Source: Paraphysomonas bandaiensis
Taxonomy: Eukaryota; Chrysophyceae
Assembly (NCBI GenBank): GCA_965644295.1
Contig: CBFFRP010000149.1
Coordinates: forward strand, 62,001 to 126,000
Reading direction: 5' to 3'
DNA: 64,000 nt
Part shown: one piece after another, positions 33,803 to 44,961 of the stretch
Position numbering within the stretch: position 1 is the stretch's first letter
How the letters are laid out: the number at the start of each line of letters is the position of its first letter
The notes under the pieces: model-generated
Told to the model about the DNA's origin: nothing
Seen by the model: the letters and a program-made list of their open reading frames with translations, nothing else
Database searches by the model: none
Made by a program: the position numbers and the translations under genes

Positions 33803-33976
33803 CCAAAGGATCAAGCACAAGTTAATAAAATGATAAACAAAGACCTTAGATCATCAGTTAATAAAGCCAAACAAGACGTAAGCAAGCACACAGAAATTAA
33901 ACGTAAACAAGTGGCCAAGAAAATAAATACAGAGGCCACGAAAGCCAAGAAGAAGATTAAGGGAAAGATCAAATAA
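33803..33976 (+). CDS. Small lysine-rich ORF in AT-rich island
   Basis: 57 codons starting MPKDQAQVNK, about one third Lys, ending KAKKKIKGKIK. A GTG/ATG-extended form would start further upstream but would include hydrophobic filler. It looks like a small basic nucleic-acid-binding protein, predicted helical. Codon use is strongly A-rich, unlike neighbouring genes. It has no recognised homolog and could be chance. Confidence 0.3.
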   Translation, partial: PKDQAQVNKMINKDLRSSVNKAKQDVSKHTEIKRKQVAKKINTEATKAKKKIKGKIK

Positions 33977-34019
33977 TTTGAAGGAAATAATAATTTTGAT
34001 ATAAAAATTTATATATGTA

Positions 34020-34285
34020 ATGATTAATTTTTATAGAAACTATACGGTTTTAGATTCGGATTTAGATATAACGGAATATGCTCCATGCTTTCATATAAAA
34101 AGACGTGTGTAATAAAATTAGAATCAGATTCAGAGACAGAACTTGTATATAAACTCAGAGTTACATATGAACCCGAGCGATTTTCAAATAAAAATTATAA
34201 AGGTAAAAAAGAAAAAGATAAAAGTTTTACTTGTGTTTTTACATTAGTTATCGCTAATTCAGAAAGTGCGAAGGTATTTCATTAA
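34020..34285 (+). other. Two overlapping AT-rich ORF pieces
   Basis: An ATG at 34020 opens a 29-codon frame that stops at 34109. From 34085 a second frame continues to 34285, with a charged, protein-like composition (DSETELVYKL, VTYEPERF). Together they look like one coding region broken by a frameshift, or two exons. Codon use (AAA, ATA, TTA) differs from the host genes. Origin unknown. Confidence 0.25.
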
Positions 34286-34363
34286 ACCAAACTATAATTA
34301 CACTTTTAAGTAAGTAGTCAAATACCCAGGTCAAAAAGTGTTAAAGCATAATTACTTTCCACG

Positions 34364-35560
34364 TTATTTAGATTTCAAAAATGTCATACCAAAATCGTTG
34401 CTCTCAGAACATCCTTCATCATTGCATTTATACTTTTCAATATCTATTCCATGCTTCGCTAATAAGCATTCCAATACAACAGTGCGGTGGTGGGAATACA
34501 AACGTTTGCCTCCACCGTTTCCATGCCACACAACTGGGTCAGATGCCATAGAACTAATGATAGGGTACGCAGGCGAGTTTCTGGTATTATTGGGATTTCG
34601 CCTTATGGCGCATGAGTCTGCGTCCACATATATACCACTCCGTCGAGTGACCATCGGAGTTATATCCGAGCAGTGAAAATTGAAATCATGCGATACGTTG
34701 GTGACTAACTTATCAGATGTTCTGCATACATATGGGCTCTTGCTTCCTGGTCTGAACTGAGGATCAAACACTTGATAAGTTCCAAACAGCGTTTGCCGTA
34801 TATCCAGTGCAACGATTTGAGGTCTTTCCAGTGAATACACTGCAACAGCATACTGGTCGTCAAATTTGGACTGGCCCGTGTGTGTGGTAATGAAATACAT
34901 GGCACTAGAAGTTGTAATATTCTCAAGCATTTGGACAATGGCCGCAAGGGATCCCATGATAGCTCCGGAGTTTACGAAAACACTATACGCCGGTGGAGTA
35001 TTCGCATACATTGTGTAGACATCACTTTCACTGCAATACCTACCAAGCCAGCAGTTGGTCTCCGTGGCCACAACTAACTCTTTCCCATTTCTTGCCTCGT
35101 CATATTTTCTCCATACGTCATGCACAGTTGGATTCGTCCACAATGTGTCACTGTCTATAAGAATTACATGAGCATCATTAACGTTTCGGCCTGCCCGTGT
35201 CTCTTCTGTCTTAACTGCATTAACAGCTGCTAAATAACTTAATGGTTTCGCTAAAAATTTAGTTGTACTTCTACATAAGAGAAATAAATTACATCACATC
35301 ACACTCAATGAACTGAACTGAACTTACTTCGAATCCCATCGAGCTTGTAGAATATTAACACGAACATTATGATCTGATCGTAACTGTGTCAGTGATTGAT
35401 TCCATACATTCATATAACGCCAAAACTTTATCCCTATTCTACTTTCAACACAAAATATATATAATCTTCTAGGGTCACTCTGTGCAGCAGAAATATCATG
35501 GAAACTTACTAGATTTAATAATAAAATCAATAGAGCGGCACCACTAGAATACAGTCGCAT
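34364..35560 (-). CDS. Secreted/ER glycosyltransferase, PLOD-type GT domain
   Basis: Two exons (35560-35328, 35267-34364) encode 378 residues. A signal peptide covers about 1-25. The DxD metal/sugar-nucleotide motif is in VILIDSDTLW. Further signatures of the glycosyltransferase domain of procollagen lysyl hydroxylases and GT25 relatives are VNSGAIMGSL, SKFDDQYAVAVY, ALDIRQTLFGTYQ and VVWHGNGG. The intron acceptor must be the second of two close AGs (GTAG AAG|T); the first leads to a stop. No hydroxylase domain is attached, so it is a stand-alone glycosyltransferase acting in the secretory pathway. The acceptor substrate is unknown. Confidence 0.75.
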
Positions 35561-35766
35561 ATTGAGATGTTAATACCACCAGCTCAATATATTAGAGTGG
35601 GGAAATGGATCAAAGCATGAGCCATATTCAACTGATCAGTTCATACATATAGCTACTGCTGTATGCGTATGTGTGTCAGTTAATCAGTTTAATCAGTGCC
35701 AGAAAATGTATATAATTTATTATGATATTATATATAACAAATTAAGAGCTCTGAAATAAGTCGATA

Positions 35767-35838
35767 TCCCGATTAGTCCAGTGGTTAGGATATAGCCCTC
35801 TCAAGGCTGAGACCCGGGTTCAATTCCCGGATCGGGAA
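35767..35838 (+). tRNA. tRNA-Glu (CTC)
   Basis: 72 nt. Acceptor stem TCCCGAT/ATCGGGA. Anticodon stem TAGCC/GGCTG with loop CTCTCAA gives anticodon CTC. The T-arm is CCGGG-TTCAATT-CCCGG. Box A (TAGTCCAGTGG) and box B (GGTTCAATTCC) are present. No intron. Confidence 0.95.
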
Positions 35839-35841
35839 ACC

Positions 35842-35847
35842 TTTTTT
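35842..35847 (+). terminator. Pol III terminator T6
   Basis: A run of six T starting 4 nt after the tRNA-Glu(CTC) discriminator base. Confidence 0.85.
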
Positions 35848-36210
35848 GATGTCGTTTTTGATAAAATCTAGATATTTTTTGCACCACCAAAAAATCATAT
35901 TTCACCCTGAAAAAATGCTTTATACTGATATGAATGATAGAATTAATCCATCTTTTCCACCGTTAAAAGTTGTTTTCATGAAATCCAGAGTCACCCTTTT
36001 GAAGTTTCTCTGGATTTCCCTATGACACACAACCCCTTGTATATAAAGGACAACTCGACATACGTACGAAGGATAAGTTTTAAGGTTCAAGATCAGAAAA
36101 AGGTAAAAACCGAGAAAAATGGCATCCCAACTGGAGATGTTCTTAACAAGTTAATTTAGTAGATTGTTCATTTATATATACCTTTTTTACCGACTTATCA
36201 TAAGTCCTCA

Positions 36211-36282
36211 TCCCGATTAGTCCAGTGGTTAGGATATGGCCCTTTCAAGGCTGAGACCCGGGTTCAATTCCCGGATCGGGAA
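36211..36282 (+). tRNA. tRNA-Glu (TTC)
   Basis: 72 nt, differing from the upstream tRNA-Glu gene only in the anticodon stem-loop (TGGCC-CTTTCAA-GGCTG, anticodon TTC). Box A and box B are identical. Same-strand tandem arrangement, 372 bp apart. Confidence 0.95.
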
Positions 36283-36285
36283 AAC

Positions 36286-36292
36286 TTTTTTT
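36286..36292 (+). terminator. Pol III terminator T7
   Basis: Seven T residues 4 nt after the tRNA-Glu(TTC) gene. Confidence 0.85.
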
Positions 36293-36539
36293 GTAAATTT
36301 ACTTCTGTTTTTTTTTGCTGTTGTGGAGTAACGTTGCGCCTATGTATACACAGCAGTATATGTATATGTATATTATGTATGGTGTTTTACGTACAGCAGA
36401 GTGTCTATGGAACAATATGTACATTACACAAGCTCATCTAACCAGCACAACATGTCACTAAGTTTTAATGTAATTTTCTAATTCTTCAAATGCACTAGTA
36501 ACAGGCCTTGATATTGTATATTAATCTGACGTGTGGGGT

Positions 36540-37986
36540 ATGGCGTACATGTATGTTCAGCGTCTGCTGGTTGTTTTATGGATGGCCTCACTGTGTGCGG
36601 GCGGTATGTTGATTTTTTGTCATTTCTTTGTCGATTTATTTGATTCTGGTGTAGATTTTGTGTATGTAGACTTCAATGAGACGACTGGACTAGTATTCAA
36701 TGGTGACGCAGGAACAACTGTCTGCAGGGACGATCCCTTGGTATGATACACTACATGTATGCCTTATGACAACAATAATATTGACTCAACAGCTACGATA
36801 TGGTGATATACAAGGAAAAGCAGATCTATTTGATGAAGGAGGATCATCTGTTGAGCGTGGGGAGACCACGGATCTCACTTTCGAGAGTACTGTCGAGACC
36901 AATTTGGCAATATACAATGAGGAAATTGAGAAGTACCTATCGGGTTTTTTGCATAGAGGCTCCACTGTCACATCTCCGGAGAGTTGTAAAGGGCGTATTC
37001 GTTTGACCCCCTCAGGTCCACACAAGGCAGGGTCCATATGGTACCGCGACGATGTGCCCGTGAACAACGGTTTCGACACATATTTCACCTTCCAGATATC
37101 CGACCACTCTAAGGAGTGCACAGTCCACAAAGATCAGTATTTTACTCAGCAGCATCATCGTACATGTTCAGTACGTGGTGGAGATGGATTTGCTTTCGTT
37201 ATTCAGAATGGGCCTGACAATACAGCTGCGCTTGGGGAGAATGGCGGACAGATGGGTTTCGGAGGACTCGAAAACTCCCTTGCTATCGCCTTTGATACAT
37301 GGCAGAACCCAGGGGATGACCTATTTGGGGTGGATCATGTTAGTTTTCAGTCTAGAGGTAGAAGTGCTCCTAATGACGGCTTGGATGCTGGATTGTTGGG
37401 CATCCCGCGAGTAGCGGAGTTGGCCGACGGGGATGTACATTTGGTGCGGATCACATACTTCAGTGACTTGCGAGCAGAGTATCTAGACTACCTGGTGGCT
37501 TCAGAGAGCATTATCCCGTATCTACTGGATAATGGTGAGCAAAAACGTATCGGTACACTTGTCGTATTCATTGACAAGGGTGTGGAGACAGGAACGCCAT
37601 TAATGGCCATGCCCATAAACCTCTCCCTACTTTTAGACCTACCCACAGATAAGGCATTTGTAGGCTTCACGAGTTCTACTGGCCGTTTTTTTGAAAAACA
37701 CGATCTTCTGAGTTGGTACTTCTGTAACGAGGAACCTTGCATCAAGGACCATAAGCTCGAATTCGATTACCATCAGGAGTCCAAGTGGTATTCTGGTGCA
37801 GTGCTGCGACAGGCGCTTCAGGGTGAGGGGTATGGTGGCGGTATGAACTCGGAGGGATTTCCGTCCCGTCATTCTAGTCCGGACACTGATCCTTGGGAGA
37901 AACCAATGGAGCACTTCGCTTCTGGCAGGCATCACGGATTGTCCTCACAGGGGGCTCAACAGGTGCCCCCCGCTACCCTTTACTAA
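36540..37986 (+). CDS. Secreted L-type (legume-like) lectin-domain protein
   Basis: Three exons (36540-36603, 36655-36740, 36793-37986) encode 447 residues. The true start is ATG 36540; the upstream in-frame GTG (36531) is not needed. Exon 1 is a signal peptide. The mature chain begins DFVYVDFNETTGLVFNGDA, the usual opening of L-type lectin folds. Core motifs follow: GGDGFAFVIQN, MGFGGLENSLAIAFDTWQN and HVSFQSRGR. These carry the Asp, Asn and aromatic residues typical of sugar/Ca2+ binding in this fold. There is no C-terminal membrane helix or ER-retrieval motif, so unlike ERGIC-53/VIP36 it is probably secreted or vacuolar. The ligand is unknown. Confidence 0.85.
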
Positions 37987-38394
37987 GCTTGAGTGCTTGT
38001 CCCCAGTCATTGGTACATGTACTTCCAATTCCAACAAAACACAAGCCTTTCTAGATTTTTGTGGTATATTTTCGTACTACTTAAACGGAGAGACCCAAGT
38101 GTATATATTTTGGTGCTATTGTGGTGTTTTATTAGTGTTTAGAAGTAGGCAAAACTACAGAATCTCATGACGTACACCCTTGGGGATAGTTGTGAAGACT
38201 TTACTACTACTGTTGTTCTTTATGTTGTCAACCACGAATAATCAGTCAATTATTTTAAAGCAAAATGTAATATTTTTTAATCACTGTAATGCCTGATACG
38301 ATAACTCCAAGCAACAATGGCGGCACACTAATCGTACTATTACACAGATAACTAACTTGGCCTAAAAATTAAATACTTCTCCGGGAAACTAAAG
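37987..38394. other. Intergenic region
   Basis: AT-rich 3' flank of the lectin gene. No feature recognised. Confidence 0.5.
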
Positions 38395-38743
38395 TTAGCC
38401 GCATATATCATAGTCAGCAGATAACGTTCTGCCCACTCATAGCCAAATGCTTTCGTAGCACAAGAGTCACTAATATAAGTGTCACTTGTGTACGTCTCTG
38501 GGCCTTGACGATTAAACAGGCATCCGGGAATTGGGCTGCCAGCTGAAGTCAAGCATCCGGGCTGTTCACCTTAAGGACAGAAAGCGAATGTGGTTTCACC
38601 TTGGTGCTTGCGGTGACGCACAAGAAGTAGCTTTTGTAGAGCAAAAAGTAGTAGGATATGAGAGTTAAGCACTAGTTAGTTAAATTGTGTTGCTACATTA
38701 GTTCTGACTCTTACACGCCTATTGCTAATAATCAGGCATTCAC
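38395..38743 (-). repeat. Solo right arm of the inverted-repeat family
   Basis: Matches the right arm of the 31.6-kb element along its length (GTTCTGCCCACTCATAG, GGCATCCGGGAA, CACCTTGGTGCTTGCGGTG, TAGTAGGATATGAGAG, ACACGCCTATTGC). It ends at CATTCAC followed by TA. No left partner is within several kb, so it is a truncated or recombined copy. Confidence 0.75.
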
Positions 38744-39386
38744 TATTACATGTGATGTGGAATACAAAAGCGCTAGTCGCACAATATAATAGCTACTTCA
38801 TTTTCTGGGAACACAAATTCAAATATTGTTTATCCATTGCCATTTTGGAAACTGACGTGCCGTAAGACAAGTAGAGTAACTACTAAGTACACATTTAATA
38901 AACTTGCGAAAACATTCTAGTTGTTCATTTCCATTCTTATTAGTTGTATTTCGACTAGGCGATACAACATTACAGTACTATTAAATTTTAGTTTATTCAA
39001 AATATATGACAAGTTAAATTAAGACTGTATGACCTGCTTATACCGATTTCACTAGTATGTCTAGCATTCTTCTAGCCACTAATTGATGCAAGGTCTCAAC
39101 GCCTATTGCTAAATAATCAGACATTCACTATACCGATTTCCATAACTAACTGATATATATCACACCTTTTGAAGTGTTCAACAATAGAATATGTATGACA
39201 CCCGCTTGATATAATAAATACGCAGATTTTAAAGTAGTTTCAAATTAGTGTTGTAGCGTCTCCTATGGTTGAAGACTAATATACAACAATTCGGCAGATG
39301 GATATATTTTACTACGATTTTACCAGAGTTACAAGGTGACAATCAAAGTACCACCACGGAAAAGTGTTATTCCAGCAAGTAACAAA
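38744..39386. other. Intergenic region with short transposon end
   Basis: AT-rich, no gene. Includes the subfamily-B end at 39055-39128. Confidence 0.5.
39055..39128 (-). repeat. Terminal fragment of inverted-repeat subfamily B
   Basis: The inverted match to 8988-9060 includes CTAGCATTCTTCTAGCCAC, AACGCCTATTGCTAAATAA and TCAGACATTCAC followed by TA. About 75 bp remain. Confidence 0.7.
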
Positions 39387-41210
39387 CTAGAACTTAAAAT
39401 CTTTATGTCTCTTTGACACAGGTCCACTTTCAGCTCTGCGCTTACGTTTAACCCGTGGGTCATTCCTATCATCATCATAATCATCTCTGTGCTGCGACTC
39501 CAGTTGTGACTCATAAGTGTCCTTGAGAGTGTCCTGTTGGCCCAATTCGTGAATCTCATTCTCCAGTTGGTCAGGGTTGATGGAAACTTGAACATCTCCT
39601 CTGCCCGGGAGAACATAAGTTTTGTCTGAGCCGTAAATCTGCCCGCTCGCCGTGCTGCGTTTCTCTTGAACTACATGGTAAAGCTCTCTAGATGTGCCGA
39701 TGTCAGGTGTTTCTGTGCCCCCCTCTCGTTTGCGCAGGTCGATAACAGTGTCCGGTGTCTCCATACCAGAAGTCACTGAGCTGGTACCAGATATTGTGAG
39801 CGGAGTGTCCATACCGCTAGTGTCTCTCTCCCTACCCCGCGGGACACGCTCCTCTTCTTCCTCCTCGTCACTTTCTTCCTCACTTTCCTCCTCACTTTCA
39901 CTGCTCTCTGCACCGAGCTCACCCCAGTGAGAGCGATCCACACTCTCCAATACGCTCTTGTCTTCCTTCTCATAAGTGCCGAACACATCCCCATACAGTG
40001 GGCGCCCATACTCGTCAACTGGGGGTTTTCCCCAACCACCTGGATGGTATCCGTATGATGCACCCTCCGGGATAGGTGCATTCAACCCTACAGGAACAAG
40101 ATGACATGTAAGTGCACAACCGGACGATTCAGAGTACAGTGCATGCAGCTAGAAGCAAGTATTGACATACCGGGAATACGGAGGTGAGGATAAGATGGAG
40201 GTGGACCATATCTCTGCATGTTAATCAGCCACGGTGGTGGGGCATTTTCAAGCGTCCCAAGAGCCGCCACGAGCTCCTCTGACAATATACCAGGCTTCTT
40301 TTCTTTCATATCAACCTACACACACCAAATAAAAAACTCATATACATGATCCGGCATCAAATTCGACACACAGCCCATTATAGGCGCTTCACATAGATAC
40401 TGCGTAATGTCATACCTCGAATTCCTTTCCTTCGTAATACAGGTCACCATGTGCAGACATCTTCGGCTTTGTCTGATACTTAAAGAAGGCATCATGCAGG
40501 ACCTGATAGTCAATGTCTATTTTTCCCATCTTAGGAGTAAGCTTATCCCTCGCCTTCTGTTTGCTCTTCTTGAGAAGTTCAGACTCGAGGACGGACTCTC
40601 TAATTTTCGCGATACCGGTGTCAGCTATAAAATCCGGAAGTTGAAAGGGAGGCTTTTCAATACCACGCTTGCCTTGAAGGTACTTGCGCTTATGACACCA
40701 ATGTCTGGGCACAGGAACAGTGTTTCGATATGCCTTCAAGTATACCAGAAGACGAGGATCACTGGAAGTGACATCATGGGCTTCAACCACATCAGGTCGT
40801 TGAACAAGCTGCTTCAACTCTGCGACACTCAACCGACTCATCAATCTTTTTTTCTTCTTTGACAATTTCTTCGTTGTACTAACTTCCTCTGGTTGGGTTA
40901 CAACCACATCTTCCTCCTTTTCTTTTCCTTCATGAGCGGGAGTATCCTCAGCAGTGTCTTTAGTCAGCTCCTCTGCATTGGCAAATTTAGCAAATATATC
41001 TTTAAACTGAGCAAGAACGGGATCCTCTGCAGCCATTGCCTCTACATCCGCTGAGACATATTCCACCTCTACACCACTCTCATTAGGAGTAGAATTGGAT
41101 GTATCGGGTGTGGGGTCGGGTTTAGTTTTTTCATCTGTATGAGAGAGTTTTTTCTTCTGGCGACGCTTCTCATTCTTAGTGAGACGACGAGACGGTGGAT
41201 TGCTCGCCAT
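39387..41210 (-). CDS. SF3B2: Splicing factor 3B subunit 2 (SAP145)
   Basis: Three exons (41210-40416, 40315-40171, 40087-39387) encode 546 residues. The protein is a U2 snRNP SF3b component that binds p14/SF3B4 and contacts RNA at the branch site. Signatures are VAELKQLVQRPDVVEAHDV, VPVPRHWCHKRKYLQGKRG, KMGKIDIDYQ, HGDLYYEGKEFE, PPPWLINMQRYGPPPSYP (the PSP domain) and YHPGGWGKPPVDEYG. An acidic Glu/Ser block and the C-terminal SKRHKDFKF follow. The N-terminal basic KNEKRRQKKK is typical. The chain is shorter than human SF3B2 (about 895) mainly through loss of the N-terminal Pro-rich region. It is divergent from QCR7. Confidence 0.97.
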
Positions 41211-41878
41211 TTTATGGCTCAGTATGTAAGAAATGATTGAAAGTTTGGTATGTCTATAGTTTACTTCATGTAGACATGCACTGATTGCACAAACGCTTTA
41301 GGTGTCAAGTATACACAGTACCACAATGCCACAGATATGTGCAGTGTATATACGATACAGTATACATTGCAAGAGGTGTATACCGCTGTATAGGCACACG
41401 TGTGTATGTATGAGACTTGTCTTGTATTCTGTCCACTACAACATGTATTTTGAAAGATGTCATTGATACAGGACTGTATATACCTGTATTATGCACAACT
41501 ACGTTGTATATGTGTGGGGTTGAGACAGATTTGTGGCCATCACCTATCTATGTGTCACCAAATCTGTCGTACAAAAATTCCGGTAATGAGATTTTCCTTC
41601 TACAAAAAATAGCCAATTTCAACAGATTTTGAATGGAATATATCAAATATATCAAATTTCTCCAATATTTTACCACTTCTACTGTCATATAGAGATTGTG
41701 AATAAAACTGAAATTTCTGTTCAGGATACTCTCAGTGCTATAAGCTGTTGTTGCATGAGAGTACTCTATACACATACACATATATACACTACACACACAT
41801 CTCCCATCTCGAATACTTGTCTCCTTCTTTGCATTGTAGAGGCATTAACAGTACGTGCTGTTATTTTGAATCAGAAAT
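41211..41878. other. Divergent intergenic region SF3B2/QCR7
   Basis: AT-rich, with TATATACGATACAGTATAC-like sequence near 41348 and stops in all frames. Confidence 0.5.
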
Positions 41879-42405
41879 ATGGGGTTTCTTGCTTCTTTGA
41901 GAAGATTTGGATTGCGTTACAGAGAACGCGTTAAGAGAGTGTGGTTTTATAAGAATTGGCGTGCGAGTAGTTTGAAGAAGCGCGAAGCGCGATTGAAATA
42001 TTATGGTATGCATATACCAGATATAATATGCAATATAATTCATTTTATTTTATTAGGTCTCAATGCAGATGACATCAGGATAGAGTATCCTCATGTTCAG
42101 GTAGCTCTCGAGAGATTGAGCCCTGAGGAGAAGTTGGCAAGGTGAAACCCTTTATCGAGTTTATAAAATTGTAATAACGGGAGATAATGTAATTAGAGAG
42201 CGCCGCATTCTTCGGGCTTTTGATTTATCCGCAAAGAAGAAGGGCATGCCAGAGGATCAGCAGTTTGATCCTTACGCGAATGTATGTTATTAGTATATAC
42301 GGTTGATCTGAGTAATTGTTCTAATTTACGTAGCGCTATTTGCAAGACCTCGTAAAGGATGCTAAGGAGGAGCAGAATATAAGAAAGGCTATCAACCACT
42401 ATTAG
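41879..42405 (+). CDS. QCR7: Cytochrome bc1 complex subunit 7 (QCR7/UQCRB)
   Basis: A 122-residue protein in four small exons: 41879-42005, 42057-42141, 42197-42281 and 42334-42405. Introns are 51-55 nt and phases agree. It opens with MGFLASLRRFGL and a basic helix. The family core follows: LNADDIRIEYPHVQVALERL, then RERRILRAFDLS and a C-terminal Glu/Lys helix after FDPYANRYLQDL. Length and order match yeast QCR7 (127) and human UQCRB (111). It is a nuclear-encoded matrix-side subunit of respiratory complex III, needed for assembly with cytochrome b. Its presence argues for an aerobic mitochondrion in this organism. Confidence 0.85.
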
Positions 42406-43015
42406 ATCTTGTTGAATGGAGATGGTACCATACAGCATAGCTATTCACTGCTATATGCAATGGTTCGCGAATACTTGTCAATCTTGGCATCACATAGTGC
42501 GTGCTCTTGTATAACGAATGCAAAAAAATAATGTGATTCTTTGCTTACTGTTATCGTGGTGCTGTATTATACAAACTATAGAGTAGTACACTTTGTGTAT
42601 GTAGATCTGTAGATCTAGGGTTCTGGTAGACTGATTGTACGGCATGGTAGTGTCAGGGTCATTGTTGCGAGCCCGAGCTACGGAATAGAATAGATAGAAA
42701 AATCATAATATCCACATCCAGGAAAAGTATGACCTTTCCTTAGGGAATGTACACGTAGCTTGATATCATTCTTGACACCTATGTATTCCTGTGGACCCCT
42801 ACCAGTGTCGTGCTTCCGTTTTCCATGTCGCCCGAATTTAACTCTCTGGAACAAGGGCTTGAAAGACTAGCTTACTGGTTTGTGTCCTTATTGCTATATA
42901 TAGAACTGATACAAATTTATTTGCTGGTAGTTATTTCTTGTAATAAGAATATATCATGCTAATCAACTTCTGTCCTTCAACTTCTACCGTATAACATTTT
43001 ATCTCATTTGTGTAT
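42406..43015. other. Intergenic region
   Basis: AT-rich, no gene or repeat recognised. Confidence 0.5.
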
Positions 43016-43358
43016 CATAGTATGATTGTACGGTGTCACTTTTAAACCTACTAAATTTCCTTTGTTTCTACTAAACTGAAAAGTGCCACCTTTTCCTACT
43101 AAATTTTTGAGATGTTTCTTCTAAACTAAAAATGGCGTTTGAACTGTATTGAAGTTTAGTAGAGTCGATATAATTTTCAACTTAGTAGAAATGTATCCTA
43201 AACTTAGTAGGCTCAGCTGCCATTTATAGTTTAGTTTAGTTTAGTTTAGTAGGAACATCTACAAAATTTAGTAGGAACGTAACAAATGACACTTTTTAGT
43301 TTTGTAGGAACGTCGGATAAATATTGTAGGGACAAATATATTTCCGTATGATCGTATG
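43016..43358. repeat. Foldback element with CCTACTAAA / TTTAGTAGG arms
   Basis: The left half repeats CCTACTAAA/TTCTACTAAAC with spacers. The right half carries their complements (TTTAGTAGGAAC, GTTTAGTTTAGTTTAG). Outer ends pair as CATAGTATGATTGTACGG with CCGTATGATCGTATGG, and GTGTCACTTTT with AAATGACACTTTTT. The whole 343 bp can fold into one imperfect hairpin. Confidence 0.65.
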
Positions 43359-43359
43359 G

Positions 43360-44961
43360 TTAATGCTTGTACAGAAATTTCCGTAGCTCTTGGAGATATG
43401 AAGCAACAATTAGCTGGTACTATGCTGATAATACGACACATTCAAACTGACACTTCTTTTGGTTATTATAAACAGTAGTCAAGAAGACAGTGCATACTCA
43501 ACGACATAATATAGTAATGTAAGAGCTTTAAGATGAGCAGGTCCGGAAAGTTTTCGTAGAGCATACCGAGAGATGTGTCCTGTCAAATGTTTTAGTAATA
43601 CTGTTGTACTACTGTATTATATCTTAAATTGTCGTGGAAGTATTGTGCTTTGAGTATAATAGTTAAGATTATCATGTTTATGACTACGTAAGTGTATAAT
43701 AATTATAGTAGTGAGACAGAAATATAATTTATTGACCATATAAGATCGTGATATTATATTTAAGATTGTATGAAAATGATTGGTAGTTGAGACAGCATGA
43801 ATTAGGCAAATGACAACAAAATCATAATAATTTACTAATTTATATTTCAAGAATGGAGTGTATGTCAAAGTTCAGTTAAAAACCATCCAATTATGTCAAA
43901 ACTTGACATACTATACAAGTATCTACTGTGTTTCCCTAGATATTCATGATACTTGAGTGTTTGTTTCATAGAATTCATTGATAATACAGTACTATACGTT
44001 TTGTTTATTTTAGTTTTAGCTACACCATGTATTGCATTAGTTAAATACTACTATTGCTATTGCGATATAATATATGGAGAAACTAGTACAAACGTAGTGA
44101 CATGATTCGGTTCAACAATACTATTGCGTCTATTTGATTTTGAATATATTTGATGAAACATTATTTAGTTTATTTAATAATTATTCATCATTAAATATTT
44201 GTTATTCCTCCATCTCTGATTATTAAACAATAATTTATTCTGTTTACTCATGTTATTAAATATTGTTTGCTTGATTCATAGTTATCATATTATGCTGTTT
44301 TAAAGTCAGTTGTAAAAACAACAGTTTGTTCACTTTATATTTAGAAATATTATTATTGATATTTGAACACTTCCTGAAATTTTTGTATTTGTTTCATTAC
44401 AAGAATATTGTTGCTTTTATTTTGGTATTTTTGATATCTTTTTTAAAATTATCTGTCATTGCTGTCGTTTGTATTGAACCATCATTAAGTTTTAGTGTTC
44501 CTTCTCCATATAAATATACTGATATATTAACATAAGATTTCCACACATTCTATCTCTACTCTTTTGTATGTATAACTAGTTAAATCAATATCAACTATCC
44601 TATCTTTTATATTTGTATAGTCCAATGGATTAAACACACTGTTTTGTGTTTTGGGTAAATGTTCATCATATATTAATACTATAATATTATGATATTATTT
44701 AATGTGGACAATAACAAATTTTCTTATAACATGTATACGCCATGAAGGTCTATCATTAATATTGCTAATCACTGCAATCTGATATTACACATTTTCTGCA
44801 CTCTTCACCCAACCAGTTTTATATTTCTTTCTCTATGACATACGTTTTCAATGTGGCTCATACTACATTTAAAATATTCTACAATCACATCATTGTTAAT
44901 AAGATTTACCACATAAAATAAGATAAGTTGAAACTACTATGTCAAGAAAAAAATTTTAATT
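43360..44961. other. Long AT-rich intergenic region
   Basis: About 1.6 kb, strongly AT-rich. A perfect short palindrome TATGTCAA-AAC-TTGACATA lies near 43894. A 69-codon hydrophobic frame at 44326-44535 looks like chance in AT-rich DNA. Nothing else seen. Confidence 0.5.

Larger units (their letters stand above)
35561..36539. other. Intergenic region holding two tRNA genes
   Basis: Apart from the tRNA genes this is AT-rich. ACAGCAG-type motifs occur near 35655 (minus), 36350 and 36393. Confidence 0.6.

Noticed and set aside
36531-36539. GTG start giving MWGMAY at the lectin gene
   Set aside because: An ATG in frame at 36540 directly precedes the signal peptide; eukaryotic genes rarely start with GTG.
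44326-44535. 69-codon hydrophobic ORF
   Set aside because: Phe/Leu/Ile-rich translation of AT-rich DNA with no motif or context.
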